Notes: a model not told the origin generated them from the letters alone. A stretch of 64,000 nucleotides of DNA from Bradyrhizobium neotropicale (GCF_001641695.1 NZ_LSEF01000028.1:218272-282271), one strand, 5' to 3'. Shown: positions 53,492 to 62,655, counted from the first letter of the stretch. Made by a program: numbers and translations.

Positions 53492-55098
53492 GCTTCCACC
53501 GCACGGCCCTTGAGCGCGAACAGGCCGCGCGGGCGCTTTTGAATGAACAGGATGATCAGAACCAGGATCGCGATCTTGCCGAGCACGGCGCCGGCGACCG
53601 GCTCCAGGAACTTGTTGGCGATGCCGAGCGTGAAGGCGCCGACGAGCGTGCCCCAGAGATTGCCGACGCCGCCGAACACCACGACCATGAAGCTGTCGAT
53701 GATGTAGCTCTGGCCGAGATTGGGGCTGACATTGTCGATCTGCGACAGCGCCACGCCAGCGATGCCGGCGATGCCCGAGCCGAGGCCGAAGGTCAGCGCG
53801 TCGACGCGCGAGGTGGCGATGCCCATCGAGGCCGCCATGCGGCGGTTCTGCGTCACCGCGCGCATCTCGAGGCCAAGCGCGGTGTAGCGCAGCATGGCGA
53901 GCAGGATCGCAAACACAGCGAGCGTGAAGACGAGGATCCAAAGCCGGTTGTACGTGATGGTGATCTGCCCGAGCTCGAAGGCGCCGCTCATCCAGGAGGG
54001 GTTGCCGACCTCGCGGTTGGTCGGGCCGAACACTGTGCGCACGGCCTGCTGCAGCACCAGCGACAGGCCCCAGGTCGCCAGCAGCGTCTCCAGGGGACGG
54101 CCATAGAGGAAGCGGATGATGCTGCGCTCAATCAAGACGCCGATCGCGCCGGCGACGAGGAAGGCAAGCGGCACGGCAATCAGCAGCGAATAGTCGAACA
54201 GGCCGGGATAGCGGGTGCGGATCACCTCCTGCACCACGAAGGTGGTGTAGGCCCCGATCATCACCATCTCGCCATGGGCCATGTTGATGACGCCCATCAC
54301 GCCGAAGGTAATCGCAAGCCCGATCGCCGCGAGCAGCAGCACCGAGCCGAGCGAGAGGCCGTACCAGGCGTTCTGCACCGTGGACCAGACCGCGAGCGAG
54401 CTCTGGATCGATCCGATCGCGCTTGCTGCCGCCTTGGTCACCGAAGCCGGCTGGTCGCCGCCGATGCCGGTGAGGAGCGCAAGCGCTTCCTGGTCGCCGC
54501 GCGCCTTGATGGTGGCGACCGCCTCGAGCTTCTGCACCTCGGTGGCGTCGGATTTGTACAGCAGGATCGCCGCGCGGGCCTCGCCCAGCGCCGACTTGAC
54601 CGACCTGTTGGTTTCCTTGGCGAGCGCGCTCTCGACGGCATCGAGCGCCGTCTCCTCATGCGACTTGAACACGGATTGCGCGGCCTGCAGGCGCGTCGCC
54701 AGATCCGGCGACTGCAGCGTCAGGCTGCCGAGCGCGGCATCGACGCTGCGGCGCAGGCGGTTATTGAGGCGGACCGCGCTGGCGCTGTCGGGCACGCTGG
54801 CGACCGGCTGTCCGGTCGCGGCGTCGACCGATTTGCCGTCGGTGCCAGTGACATAGACCTTCTTGCTGTCGGGATCGGCCATCAGGCGGCCGTCCTGGAG
54901 CGCGCTGATGATCGAAAAGGCCAGCGGATTGCCGCTGCTCGCGATCACGCCGATCGCCTCCTCCGTATCGGAGAATTCGTCGTTGGCAAATTTGGCGACC
55001 GCATCCTCGAACGGACCGGCGAAAGCCGGCAGCGCGAACGCGACCAGGAGCAATGCGAGCAGAAGCGAGCAGAGACGAGCGGACAGTTTGGCTGGCAC
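53488..55098 (-). CDS. urtB: Urea ABC transporter permease UrtB with periplasmic N-domain
   Basis: This 536-aa LivH-type permease carries a signal peptide (LLLALLLVAFALPAFAG) and a helical periplasmic domain of about 210 residues (to near residue 240), as is usual for UrtB but not for LivH. The permease part includes GLAITFGVMGVINMAHGEMV and FGGVGNLWGTLVGAF. I prefer the GTG at 55098; the longer frame to 55164 would run through the hairpin downstream of urtA. Confidence 0.93.
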   Translation of the reverse strand: MPAKLSARLCSLLLALLLVAFALPAFAGPFEDAVAKFANDEFSDTEEAIGVIASSGNPLAFSIISALQDGRLMADPDSKKVYVTGTDGKSVDAATGQPVASVPDSASAVRLNNRLRRSVDAALGSLTLQSPDLATRLQAAQSVFKSHEETALDAVESALAKETNRSVKSALGEARAAILLYKSDATEVQKLEAVATIKARGDQEALALLTGIGGDQPASVTKAAASAIGSIQSSLAVWSTVQNAWYGLSLGSVLLLAAIGLAITFGVMGVINMAHGEMVMIGAYTTFVVQEVIRTRYPGLFDYSLLIAVPLAFLVAGAIGVLIERSIIRFLYGRPLETLLATWGLSLVLQQAVRTVFGPTNREVGNPSWMSGAFELGQITITYNRLWILVFTLAVFAILLAMLRYTALGLEMRAVTQNRRMAASMGIATSRVDALTFGLGSGIAGIAGVALSQIDNVSPNLGQSYIIDSFMVVVFGGVGNLWGTLVGAFTLGIANKFLEPVAGAVLGKIAILVLIILFIQKRPRGLFALKGRAVEA

Positions 55099-55124
55099 AG
55101 TGAAAAACCCCGGCAGAAATGGGT

Positions 55125-55154
55125 GGAGAAGGCGGCGGGATCGCCGCCCTCTCC
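55125..55154 (-). promoter_or_regulatory. Stable hairpin between urtA and urtB
   Basis: Two 12-nt arms (55125-55136 and 55143-55154, one G-T pair on the transcript) enclose a 6-nt loop. No T tract follows, so it fits an mRNA-stabilising or attenuating hairpin that keeps the binding protein more abundant than the permeases. Confidence 0.55.
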
Positions 55155-55197
55155 TCGCGTGCAATGGGCCGTCAGGCCTTGGTCGAGTGCTCCTGGA

Positions 55198-56520
55198 TCA
55201 GGATCCCGAGCCGAGGCACTTGTTGGTCTTGACGTTGAAGTTGCCGCACTTCTTCTCGACCCAGTCGCCGATCAGGTCCTTGGAGCCGTCGAGCTCCTTC
55301 GACCAGGCGTCGCCCGGAACGAGGCTCGGAGTCTTCCAGACCACGTCGAACTGGCCGTTGCCCTTGATCTCGCCGATGAACACCGGCTTGGTGATGTGGT
55401 GGTTGGGCAGCATCTTCGATACGCCACCGGTCAGGTTCGGCGCTTCGATGCCGGGGAGCGCGTCGATCACCTTGTCCGGATCGGTCGACTTCACCTTCTC
55501 GACTGCCTTCACCCACATGTTGAAGCCGATCACGTGCGCTTCCATCGGATCGTTGGTCACGCGCTTCGGATTCTTGGTGTAGGTCTGCCAGTCCTTGATG
55601 AACTTCTCGTTCGCCGGATTCTTGATCGACTCGAAGTAGTTCCAGGCGGCGAGATGGCCGACCAGCGGCTTGGTGTCGATGCCGGCGAGCTCTTCCTCAC
55701 CCACCGAGAACGCGACCACCGGGATGTCCTTCGCCTTGATGCCCTGGTTGCCGAGCTCCTTGTAGAAGGGAACGTTGGCGTCGCCGTTGATGGTCGAGAC
55801 CACCGCGGTCTTCTTGCCGGCCGAGCCGAACTTCTTAATGTCGGCCACGATCGTCTGCCAGTCGGAGTGACCGAACGGCGTGTAGTTGATCATGATGTCT
55901 TCCTGGGCGACACCTTTCGACTTCAGATAGGCTTCCAGGATCTTGTTGGTGGTGCGCGGATAGACGTAGTCGGTGCCCGCGAGCACCCAGCGCTTCACCT
56001 TCTCTTCCTTCATCAGGTAGTCGACGGCAGGGATCGCCTGCTGGTTCGGCGCAGCACCCGTGTAGAACACGTTGCGCTCGCTCTCCTCACCCTCGTACTG
56101 CACGGGGTAGAACAGGATGTTGTTCAGCTCCTTGAACACCGGGAGCACGGACTTGCGGGACACCGAGGTCCAGCAGCCGAACACGACCGAGACCTTGTCC
56201 TTGGTGATCAGCTCGCGCGCCTTCTCGGCGAACAGCGGCCAGTTGGAAGCGGGATCGACGACGACGGCCTCGAGCTTCTTGCCGAGCACGCCGCCCTTCT
56301 TGTTTTGCTCGTCGATCAGGAAGAGGATGGTGTCCTTCAGCGTGGTTTCGCTGATGGCCATGGTGCCGGACAGGGAATGAAGCACGCCGACCTTGATGGT
56401 GTCGTCCGCAGCCTTCGCACCGGTAAAGGAAGCCAGACCGAGCATCAGTCCGGCGGTCGCGGCGAGCACGCCGCGGCGGCTAAATGACGCCGCTATATCG
56501 TGAGTGGATTTGGTAAGCAT
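55198..56520 (-). CDS. urtA: Urea ABC transporter substrate-binding protein UrtA
   Basis: This 440-aa periplasmic urea-binding protein has a twin-arginine type signal (SFSRRGVLAATAGLMLGLAS) and mature start DDTIKVGVLHSLSGTMAISE. EAVVVDPASNWPLFAEKARE, VFYPVQYEGEE-type and APNQQAIPAVDYLM segments are UrtA-specific (here ILFYPVQYEGEESERNVFYT). It is the first gene of the urt-ure unit. The ATG at 56520 places the signal at the N-terminus; the upstream in-frame start lies in the leader. Confidence 0.96.
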   Translation of the reverse strand: MLTKSTHDIAASFSRRGVLAATAGLMLGLASFTGAKAADDTIKVGVLHSLSGTMAISETTLKDTILFLIDEQNKKGGVLGKKLEAVVVDPASNWPLFAEKARELITKDKVSVVFGCWTSVSRKSVLPVFKELNNILFYPVQYEGEESERNVFYTGAAPNQQAIPAVDYLMKEEKVKRWVLAGTDYVYPRTTNKILEAYLKSKGVAQEDIMINYTPFGHSDWQTIVADIKKFGSAGKKTAVVSTINGDANVPFYKELGNQGIKAKDIPVVAFSVGEEELAGIDTKPLVGHLAAWNYFESIKNPANEKFIKDWQTYTKNPKRVTNDPMEAHVIGFNMWVKAVEKVKSTDPDKVIDALPGIEAPNLTGGVSKMLPNHHITKPVFIGEIKGNGQFDVVWKTPSLVPGDAWSKELDGSKDLIGDWVEKKCGNFNVKTNKCLGSGS

Positions 56521-57039
56521 GGGTCTATCATCTCCCTGACGCAGACGTGAAAAACGCTGCGAACGGCCCCACGGCCGCCAGCGATTAACGGATTCGCAAG
56601 AACCATGCCATGGGTTGATCACCCAATAAGCCGTTGTTTTATCTTTTGAATTTCCGCGAAATCGAAGTTTCGCCGCAGTCAGGCTGCTCAAAACTTGAGC
56701 GAATGAAATGTATGCTAATGCGGCAATCAGTCTAATTTTTGAGCAAAACAGTGCTTCTGTCTAAATTTCCGGCATAACTATTTTTGCACTGCAATCAGCA
56801 ATGCCGGGCTACCTGCCTTGAAAGCGCCCCCTCGATGTTCCATATGACGGGCGAGAGTTCTTGCGAATCAAGGGCTCGTTGCGAGCCGCGTGTTCTTAAG
56901 CCCATTCGGGCCTCTGGCTTGCCCCATATCACCCAAGCCATCCGACACCCCAAACACGCAGGTGTCTTCTCGACACCCTTTTGCGCGCGCCCCGCTGACT
57001 GCGCCGGGCGTTCGCTTTTGACATGAAAGAACCCCTCTT
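56521..57039. promoter_or_regulatory. 519-bp divergent control region between urtA and the helicase gene
   Basis: The region is AT-rich near 56620-56790. It contains a 6-bp inverted repeat GCTCAA-AAC-TTGAGC at 56686-56700 and a further TTGAGC half at about 56738, which could be an operator for the urea unit. No exact sigma-54 promoter was found despite the nitrogen role; AAGCACTGTTTTGCT on the minus strand is close but has one base too few in the spacer. No gene is seen, apart from a six-codon ORF at 57023. Confidence 0.4.
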
Positions 57040-58530
57040 TTGACTTCGTTTCAGGACTTCGGCCTCGCCGAACCCATCGCCCGCGCGCTTCGTGAAGAAA
57101 ATTACGTCACCCCCACGCCGATCCAGGCCCAGACCATCCCGCTGGCGCTGACCGGCCGCGACGTGGTCGGCATCGCCCAGACCGGCACCGGCAAGACCGC
57201 GTCCTTCGCCCTGCCGATCCTGCACCGCCTGCTCGAGAACCGCATCAGGCCGCAGGCCAAGACTTGCCGCGTCCTCGTGCTGTCGCCGACCCGCGAACTG
57301 TCCGGCCAGATCCTCGACAGCTTCAATGCCTATGGCCGCCACATCCGCCTCACCTCGGCGCTCGCCATCGGCGGCGTGCCGATGGGCCGTCAGGTCCGCG
57401 CACTGATGCAGGGCGTCGAGGTCCTGGTCGCGACCCCCGGTCGCCTGCTCGACCTCGTGCAGAGCAACGGACTCAAGCTTTCGAGCGTCGAGTTCCTCGT
57501 GCTCGACGAGGCCGATCGCATGCTCGACATGGGCTTCATCAACGACATCCGCAAAATCGTCGCCAAGCTGCCGATCAAGCGGCAGACGCTGTTCTTCTCG
57601 GCCACCATGCCGAAGGACATCGCCGAGCTTGCGGACTCGATGCTCCGTGACCCCGCCCGCGTCGCGGTGACCCCGGTCTCCTCGACCGCCGAGCGGATCA
57701 ACCAGCGCATCCTCCAGGTCGACTTCTCGGCGAAGCCCGCCTTCCTGACCAAGCTCCTGAAGGACGAGCCGATCAATCGCGCGCTGGTCTTCACCCGCAC
57801 CAAGCACGGCGCGGACAAGGTCGTGAAGACGCTGGCGAAGGCCGGCATCGCCGCCAACGCGATCCACGGCAACAAGTCGCAGAACCATCGCGAGCGCACG
57901 CTCGCCCAGTTCCGGTCCGGCGAGATCCGCACCCTGGTCGCCACCGACATCGCCGCCCGCGGCATCGACGTCGACGGCATCAGCCATGTCATCAATTTCG
58001 ACCTGCCCAACGTCCCCGAGACCTATGTGCACCGCATCGGCCGCACCGCGCGCGCCGGTGCCGACGGCACTGCGATCTCGCTGGTCGCGGGCGGCGAGGA
58101 ACTTAGCTATCTCCGCGACATTGAGCGGTTGATCCGGGTGGCGCTGCCGCGGGAGGATCATCGCACCGATGCCGGCCGCGAGGCCGCTCATGCTCCGTCT
58201 CCCGCGGCTTCGCAGCACCACCGGCCGGGCCGGTCCGGTCGCCCTGGCCAGCGGCCGCAGGGCGCAAGACACGGTGATGGTCGGCATGGCGAAGGACGGC
58301 ATGTCGAGGGCAGACCTGTTGATGGCCGGCCCGGCGATGCCCACAAGTCGTCGAAGGGGTCTCGCCGCCGCCGTCGTTCCGGTGGTAAGGTGAACTCCTC
58401 ACCAGCCGATCGGTCGGAACAGCGTCCCGCGCATAGCGCCGGCAAGCCTGATGGAATACAAGGCGTTGCCTTTTTGCGTCGCGAGAGTCGTCCCAACGGC
58501 CGACCGAACCGCAATCCACATTCGCACTAG
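57040..58530 (+). CDS. DEAD-box RNA helicase (RhlE-like)
   Basis: This 496-aa RNA helicase has all core motifs: AQTGTGKT (I), PTRELSGQ (Ia), VLDEADRML (II), SAT (III), [12 protein letters not shown] (V) and [10 protein letters not shown] (VI). The C-terminal 120 residues are His/Arg/Gly-rich and basic, suited to RNA binding. The frame starts with TTG at 57040, overlapping the stop of a six-codon ORF that begins with ATG at 57023, so either a weak start or coupled initiation applies. The neighbours IF-1 and a cold-shock protein suggest a cold or RNA-structure stress role. Confidence 0.94.
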   Translation: MTSFQDFGLAEPIARALREENYVTPTPIQAQTIPLALTGRDVVGIAQTGTGKTASFALPILHRLLENRIRPQAKTCRVLVLSPTRELSGQILDSFNAYGRHIRLTSALAIGGVPMGRQVRALMQGVEVLVATPGRLLDLVQSNGLKLSSVEFLVLDEADRMLDMGFINDIRKIVAKLPIKRQTLFFSATMPKDIAELADSMLRDPARVAVTPVSSTAERINQRILQVDFSAKPAFLTKLLKDEPINRALVFTRTKHGADKVVKTLAKAGIAANAIHGNKSQNHRERTLAQFRSGEIRTLVATDIAARGIDVDGISHVINFDLPNVPETYVHRIGRTARAGADGTAISLVAGGEELSYLRDIERLIRVALPREDHRTDAGREAAHAPSPAASQHHRPGRSGRPGQRPQGARHGDGRHGEGRHVEGRPVDGRPGDAHKSSKGSRRRRRSGGKVNSSPADRSEQRPAHSAGKPDGIQGVAFLRRESRPNGRPNRNPHSH

Positions 58531-58556
58531 CCGTCCACGACCTGGAGACCAATCAA

Positions 58557-58844
58557 ATGGCTAAGGAAGAGCTGATCCAGTTCGAAGGACTGGTGACCGA
58601 AATCCTCCCCGATGCGCGCTACCGCGTCCAGCTCGACACCGGGCACGAGATCGTGGCCTACACCGCCGGCAAGATGAAGAAGAACCGCATCAAGACCCTG
58701 GCGGGCGACCGCGTCACGGTCGAGATGTCGCCCTATGATTTGGAGAAGGGCCGCCTGATTTTCCGCCACAAGGACGAACGTCCCTCGACGCCCGGCGGCC
58801 CGCCGCGGGGTGCTGCGCGCGGAGGTCAGTTCCGCCGCCGCTAA
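58557..58844 (+). CDS. infA: Translation initiation factor IF-1 paralog with C-terminal extension
   Basis: This 95-aa protein has a complete S1-like OB fold ([57 protein letters not shown]). Canonical IF-1 is about 72 aa and ends near RFRHK; here about 22 extra residues ([20 protein letters not shown]) add a basic Gly/Arg tail. It lies 26 bp after the helicase gene and is probably co-transcribed. Whether this is the sole IF-1 of the genome or a second copy cannot be decided from the window. Confidence 0.92.
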   Translation: MAKEELIQFEGLVTEILPDARYRVQLDTGHEIVAYTAGKMKKNRIKTLAGDRVTVEMSPYDLEKGRLIFRHKDERPSTPGGPPRGAARGGQFRRR

Positions 58845-58893
58845 CCAGCCCTCTGGCGCCTAAGCGCGGAACTAGAATGCTGACCTGTATGCT

Positions 58894-58920
58894 GATCGGC
58901 CGCGCGAATCGCGGCCGATC
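58894..58920 (+). promoter_or_regulatory. Perfect 11-bp inverted repeat between infA and cspA
   Basis: GATCGGCCGCG at 58894-58904 and CGCGGCCGATC at 58910-58920 with a CGAAT loop, then AAAAAAT. No T tract follows on the plus strand. It lies 193 bp before the cold-shock gene and may belong to its long structured leader. Confidence 0.45.
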
Positions 58921-59113
58921 AAAAAATCGTGCGCGTCAGGATTGTTTTGAAGCCCTATTTCCAATAAAATCAAGCAATCGATTTTCGGCCGGACGACATT
59001 AGCATCCACCGGTACAGCCGGTTCAGACACGCTGACGACCCTTCCAAAAATTCGATCTAACCTGCCTGCGCGAGCGGGCTCAGACACTGCATATTTGAGA
59101 AGGGACTACCCCC

Positions 59114-59326
59114 GTGAGCATGGGAACCGTGAAGTGGTTTAACGCGACCAAGGGCTATGGCTTCATTGCGCCGGACGATGGCGGCGCCGACGTGTTCGTT
59201 CACATCAGCGCCGTGGAGCGCGCCGGTCTCGGCACGCTGCGCGAAGGCCAGAAGCTCTCCTACGAGATCGTCGCCGATCGCCGTTCGGGCAAGTCGGCAG
59301 CGGACAACCTCCGCACCGCCGGTTGA
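59114..59326 (+). CDS. cspA: Cold-shock domain protein
   Basis: This 70-aa nucleic-acid chaperone has RNP1 KGYGFI and RNP2 VFVHIS with the N-terminal [20 protein letters not shown]. The GTG at 59114 follows GAGAAGGGA at good spacing; an ATG two codons later is the alternative. It is preceded by a 269-bp leader region and followed by a strong terminator. Confidence 0.95.
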   Translation: MSMGTVKWFNATKGYGFIAPDDGGADVFVHISAVERAGLGTLREGQKLSYEIVADRRSGKSAADNLRTAG

Positions 59327-59374
59327 GCCCCGGGGCCTTAAGGCCCTGATCGGCTCGTGCGAACCAACCAAAGG

Positions 59375-59406
59375 AAAAGGCCGTGCGCAACGCACGGCCT
59401 TTTTTC
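59375..59406 (+). terminator. Rho-independent terminator of cspA
   Basis: AGGCCGTGCG and CGCACGGCCT form a 10-bp stem with a CAA loop followed by TTTTT; A residues precede it, so it may also serve the minus-strand gene ending at 59455. Confidence 0.85.
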
Positions 59407-59454
59407 ATGCGACGCTACTCGCCGATACCGGCGAGCTCGCTCATCGTCCGATTT

Positions 59455-60078
59455 TCAGCACGCCGTCGGTACGCCGCCATAGGCGATGCAAGCAGCCTGG
59501 CGCGGCCGCGTGTAAGACACATCGCTCAGCGTGATGCCCGTCTTCAAGACGAATTTGACCGAAGGCGTGTAGGTGTAGCTAACCTGGCTGAAGATCAGGT
59601 AGGTCGACGGAATCAGGAGCGTTGGCGGAATCATCGTGGTGACCGTGGTGTTAGCCGCCAGAGCCGGAGGCGGAGCCGTCAACGTGGCTTGCGTCGCACC
59701 GCTCGTGATGATGGCGGACTTGCTCCATTGAATGACCGCCTTGCTGTTGGCGTCGATATAGATCTGAGCGATCGTGCCGCTCACGGGCGTATCGTCGTAA
59801 GGCGCCACGATCGAGATGCTCGCCGTGAACGTGTTCTGCAGGTTCGCGTCGGTTACCGTTCCCGCGGACTGCGACGTCAAATCGGACAGGGTTCGTGCAA
59901 TCAAGGTGACCTTGCGGTCGATCGCCACCCCAGACGAAAGCTCGACCGTTCCGAAGAAGGTCACGAGCATCAGAGGCACGATCATCGCGAATTCGGTCGC
60001 AGCGAGCGCCCTGCTGTCCGCAAGGAACTCGCTTGCAGACATCCGGCCATCTCGCAAGAATTTCACAATCGCCTGCAT
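59455..60078 (-). CDS. TadE/TadG-type pseudopilin-like protein
   Basis: This 207-aa protein has a hydrophilic N-terminus and then the TadE-like motif RALAATEFAMIVPLMLVTFF with its Glu five residues into the hydrophobic segment. The rest is Thr/Ser-rich and extracytoplasmic and ends in a Cys pair (QAACIAYGGVPTAC). TadE and TadG are minor pilins of Tad pili. It lies 23 bp after a second TadE-like gene. Confidence 0.82.
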   Translation of the reverse strand: MQAIVKFLRDGRMSASEFLADSRALAATEFAMIVPLMLVTFFGTVELSSGVAIDRKVTLIARTLSDLTSQSAGTVTDANLQNTFTASISIVAPYDDTPVSGTIAQIYIDANSKAVIQWSKSAIITSGATQATLTAPPPALAANTTVTTMIPPTLLIPSTYLIFSQVSYTYTPSVKFVLKTGITLSDVSYTRPRQAACIAYGGVPTAC

Positions 60079-60101
60079 GGTTCTGCTCAGATCCGACAGT
60101 G

Positions 60102-60680
60102 TTAGAAGGGCTCGTTCTGGAATACGGCCGACGCAACGAGAAGAAACTTATTGTTGCAGGAGATGTTGTAGCCGAGGCCGGTCACAAAAAGCGGCCATAT
60201 GTAGTAGAGCCGCACCACGACGACCTGGCTGGAGGTCCCGGGACTGAATCCCATGCTGGTGGTGTTGAGATTGCAGGACGCATCAAGCTTGGCGGCGGCA
60301 GGTATCGATGCGAAGGAGTTTGAATAGCTCTCGACGTCGACGATGAGACTGTTGCAGTCAAACAGCGCCGGGATCTGGCTGCAGACGTAGTTCTTGAACG
60401 TCGCCTGCGTGCACGGTGTACTCACGGAGTTCACCGCACAGAGCGCCACCGTGCCGGACTGCGACTGGCCGGTCAGAACCACGCGCGCGGAATTCTGCGT
60501 GATGGTCTCGAGCACCTGGCTCGCGAAGAACATCAGCGCAGTCTCGATGATCGCGAACAGGAGCGCGAAGAACATCGGGGCGACCAGCGCAAACTCGACG
60601 GCCGCGGATCCACGGCGGTTGCCGCGAAAGCGGCGCAGCGCGGTCCGGAGCGTGAACCTCGAAGGTGCAGGCGATGGCAT
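60102..60680 (-). CDS. TadE-like pseudopilin protein
   Basis: This 192-aa protein has the signature RRGSAAVEFALVAPMFFALLFAIIE, i.e. SAAVEFALV followed by a membrane segment, as in TadE. The exported part holds six or more cysteines (CAVNS, YVCSQIPALFDC, ASCNL, ISCNN). It pairs with the downstream TadE/G gene to form a minor-pilin operon on the strand opposite to the flp-cpa operon. Confidence 0.82.
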   Translation of the reverse strand: MPSPAPSRFTLRTALRRFRGNRRGSAAVEFALVAPMFFALLFAIIETALMFFASQVLETITQNSARVVLTGQSQSGTVALCAVNSVSTPCTQATFKNYVCSQIPALFDCNSLIVDVESYSNSFASIPAAAKLDASCNLNTTSMGFSPGTSSQVVVVRLYYIWPLFVTGLGYNISCNNKFLLVASAVFQNEPF

Positions 60681-60898
60681 CGCGTCAAATTCCCCAGCAG
60701 TTGCGATGCCCGATCAATAGCGAAAACTGATTGTTTAAGTGTTTCAGACAATCCGTCCGCGGCGGACCGCGCCCTTGACGATGCGTTAACCACGCTGGTG
60801 TGCGGCACGCATCATCCTCCGCGCGCATGAAAGCATCCGAGCGAGACCCATCGATCCCGCCCGGATGACTTGCCTGCTGGCTTTGTCAGTTGGTCTCT

Positions 60899-61396
60899 TT
60901 AGTTGGTCTTGGCGGCCGCGCCGGCGTTGCCGCTGGCGGAGTTGCTCAGTGAGCCGGCCTGACTCATCGTGGTGTTGAAGAAGTTGTCGCTATCGCCGAG
61001 CGTCACGCGGCGCTGGCAGATCGGCATGCAGCTATAGGACTCGCGTTCGATCCCGCGATAGACGGTGACGAGCCGGTCACTCGGGCCCTCGACCTGGATC
61101 TGGCGGTCGACCAGGATCTCGCCGGCCCTGTCGAGCGCGATGAAATTGGTGGCGCCGTAGCCCTTCCCGGTCACGACGATCATGCCGCCGGGCTGGAGCG
61201 TGACGTCGGCGATCAGGGGATTGCCGACCACGATGGTGGCGACCTTGCCCGGCAGCCTGACGAGCTTGGCCTGATCGACATTGACGGCAATGGTGTCGGC
61301 ACTGGATTCGGCAAGGCCGGCAGCGGGTGACGCCAGCACGGCGGCCGCGGCCAGAAGACAGACGCGCGCATGACGGCGCAGCAACTCTTTACGCAT
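60899..61396 (-). CDS. Pilus assembly N-terminal domain protein (CpaC N-domain-like, without secretin)
   Basis: This 165-aa exported protein has a signal peptide ending GLAES, then the N-terminal domain found in CpaC/RcpA secretins (IAVNVDQAKLVRLPGKVATI, ADVTLQPGGMIVVTGKGYGATN and ILVDRQIQV). The secretin pore domain is absent. The C-terminal part (SYSCMPICQRRVTLGD) has a Cys pair and a Ser/Ala-rich tail. It may be an accessory to the Tad secretin. Confidence 0.8.
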   Translation of the reverse strand: MRKELLRRHARVCLLAAAAVLASPAAGLAESSADTIAVNVDQAKLVRLPGKVATIVVGNPLIADVTLQPGGMIVVTGKGYGATNFIALDRAGEILVDRQIQVEGPSDRLVTVYRGIERESYSCMPICQRRVTLGDSDNFFNTTMSQAGSLSNSASGNAGAAAKTN

Positions 61397-61462
61397 ACTC
61401 TACTCCCGGGACGTCACATACCGGCAGAAGCGATACCGAGGCGGAGCCGGCGCCCGACCCCG

Positions 61463-61477
61463 CTAACCTGCCCTTAA
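61463..61477 (-). promoter_or_regulatory. Possible CtrA-type site upstream of the pilus N-domain gene
   Basis: On the minus strand TTAA, 7 nt, TTAG: seven of eight bases of the TTAA-N7-TTAA motif, 67 bp before the start at 61396. Confidence 0.25.
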
Positions 61478-61554
61478 TTCGTGAACGTTCCGCAAATTTG
61501 CCGACTATTGTTTGAACGGCCTTGCGTTTTACGGCGCTTCAGGCCGGACCATTG

Positions 61555-62382
61555 CTATTGACGGAAAGGATAAGCGAGCTGGCCCGCGATCTCCTTCGGC
61601 ATCGTCGCTTCGTCCTTGCCGTATTCCTGCGGCAGTTCACCCTCCGGCATACGGAAGGTGCCGAACAGCACATCCCAGATCGGGAAGGTCCCGGCAAAAT
61701 TGGTGTCACCGCCCTCTTCGAGCGAGGTGTGGTGCCAGCGGTGGAACACCGGCGTCGCCAGCACGTATTTGAACGGCCCGAAGGTCCAGTTCAGGTTCGC
61801 GTGCACGAATGCCGAATGGAAGGTGGTGAACGGGCCGACCCAGATCATGACGTTCGGCGAAATGCCGGCCATCAGCAGCACGACGTCAACGCCGATCGTG
61901 CCGAGCATGAGGTTGACGGGATGGAAGCGGGCCGCGGAGATCCACCCGAGCTCCTCCGAGGAGTGATGGATCGCGTGGTACTTCCAGAACCCGCCGCCGT
62001 GAAACAGCCGATGCAGCCAGTACAGCATGAAATCGGAGAGGACCAGGAACAGTGCGCCCTGCACCCACAGCGGAAGCTGCGACAGTGGGCCGTGGCCGTT
62101 GTCGTAGAAGGCGATGAGCTCGTCTGCATCGTGAATGTTGAAGACGACGCTGGCGCCGACGATCAACAATCCGATCCGCATCGTGCGGGCGAACACCGGA
62201 ACGAAGAACCAGTAGCAGATGTCGGTCACGATCTCCCGCTTGCGCCACCACGGCGCGCCGGGATTGCAGGCCCAGAAGTGCTCGAGCACCGTGAACACCA
62301 GTGCGAGCAGGAGCGTGATGGGCACGACCTTCTCGATGGTCTCGCCGAGCATCAAGGCGACTTGCATGGGCAGGCTCGACAT
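61555..62382 (-). CDS. Sterol desaturase / fatty acid hydroxylase family protein
   Basis: This 275-aa integral membrane di-iron enzyme has about four helices. The histidine motifs are HRLFHGGGFWKYHAIHHSSEE and FHRWHHTSLEEGGDTNFA, typical of the fatty acid hydroxylase superfamily. Substrates in bacteria include hopanoids, carotenoids and fatty acids; none is indicated here. AAGGA lies 9 nt before the ATG at 62382; an ATG 9 nt upstream is the alternative. Confidence 0.88.
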   Translation of the reverse strand: MSSLPMQVALMLGETIEKVVPITLLLALVFTVLEHFWACNPGAPWWRKREIVTDICYWFFVPVFARTMRIGLLIVGASVVFNIHDADELIAFYDNGHGPLSQLPLWVQGALFLVLSDFMLYWLHRLFHGGGFWKYHAIHHSSEELGWISAARFHPVNLMLGTIGVDVVLLMAGISPNVMIWVGPFTTFHSAFVHANLNWTFGPFKYVLATPVFHRWHHTSLEEGGDTNFAGTFPIWDVLFGTFRMPEGELPQEYGKDEATMPKEIAGQLAYPFRQ

Positions 62383-62655
62383 CGTCGCCATTCCTTCCAG
62401 TTCGTGGCGCCTTCAGGCGTACTCTGCGAACTTTAAGGGAGGGTGAAGCCGCCGCCGGTTACCTTTCGGTGCGCCGCGAACAGGATCGGATTCCGCGGAT
62501 GTCTTAAGGTCAAATTCACTCTGGCGAAAAGCATCGCCCAGCATTCGAGTTTACGCAATCGGATTAACCCTACCGAAAGAGCTCGACTCCCATCTTCGAG
62601 CGCGTAGAGGACAGCGCCTGACCGAGGCCGACACACCTGAGATGGAGTTTAGCTC

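Noticed and set aside
53539..56487. 982-codon plus-strand open frame opposite urtB and urtA
   Set aside because: It crosses two clear genes and their spacer, with no domain or ribosome site.
56737..56751. Sigma-54-like element AAGCACTGTTTTGCT on the minus strand upstream of urtA
   Set aside because: Lacks the GG at -24 and the spacing to GC is one base short.
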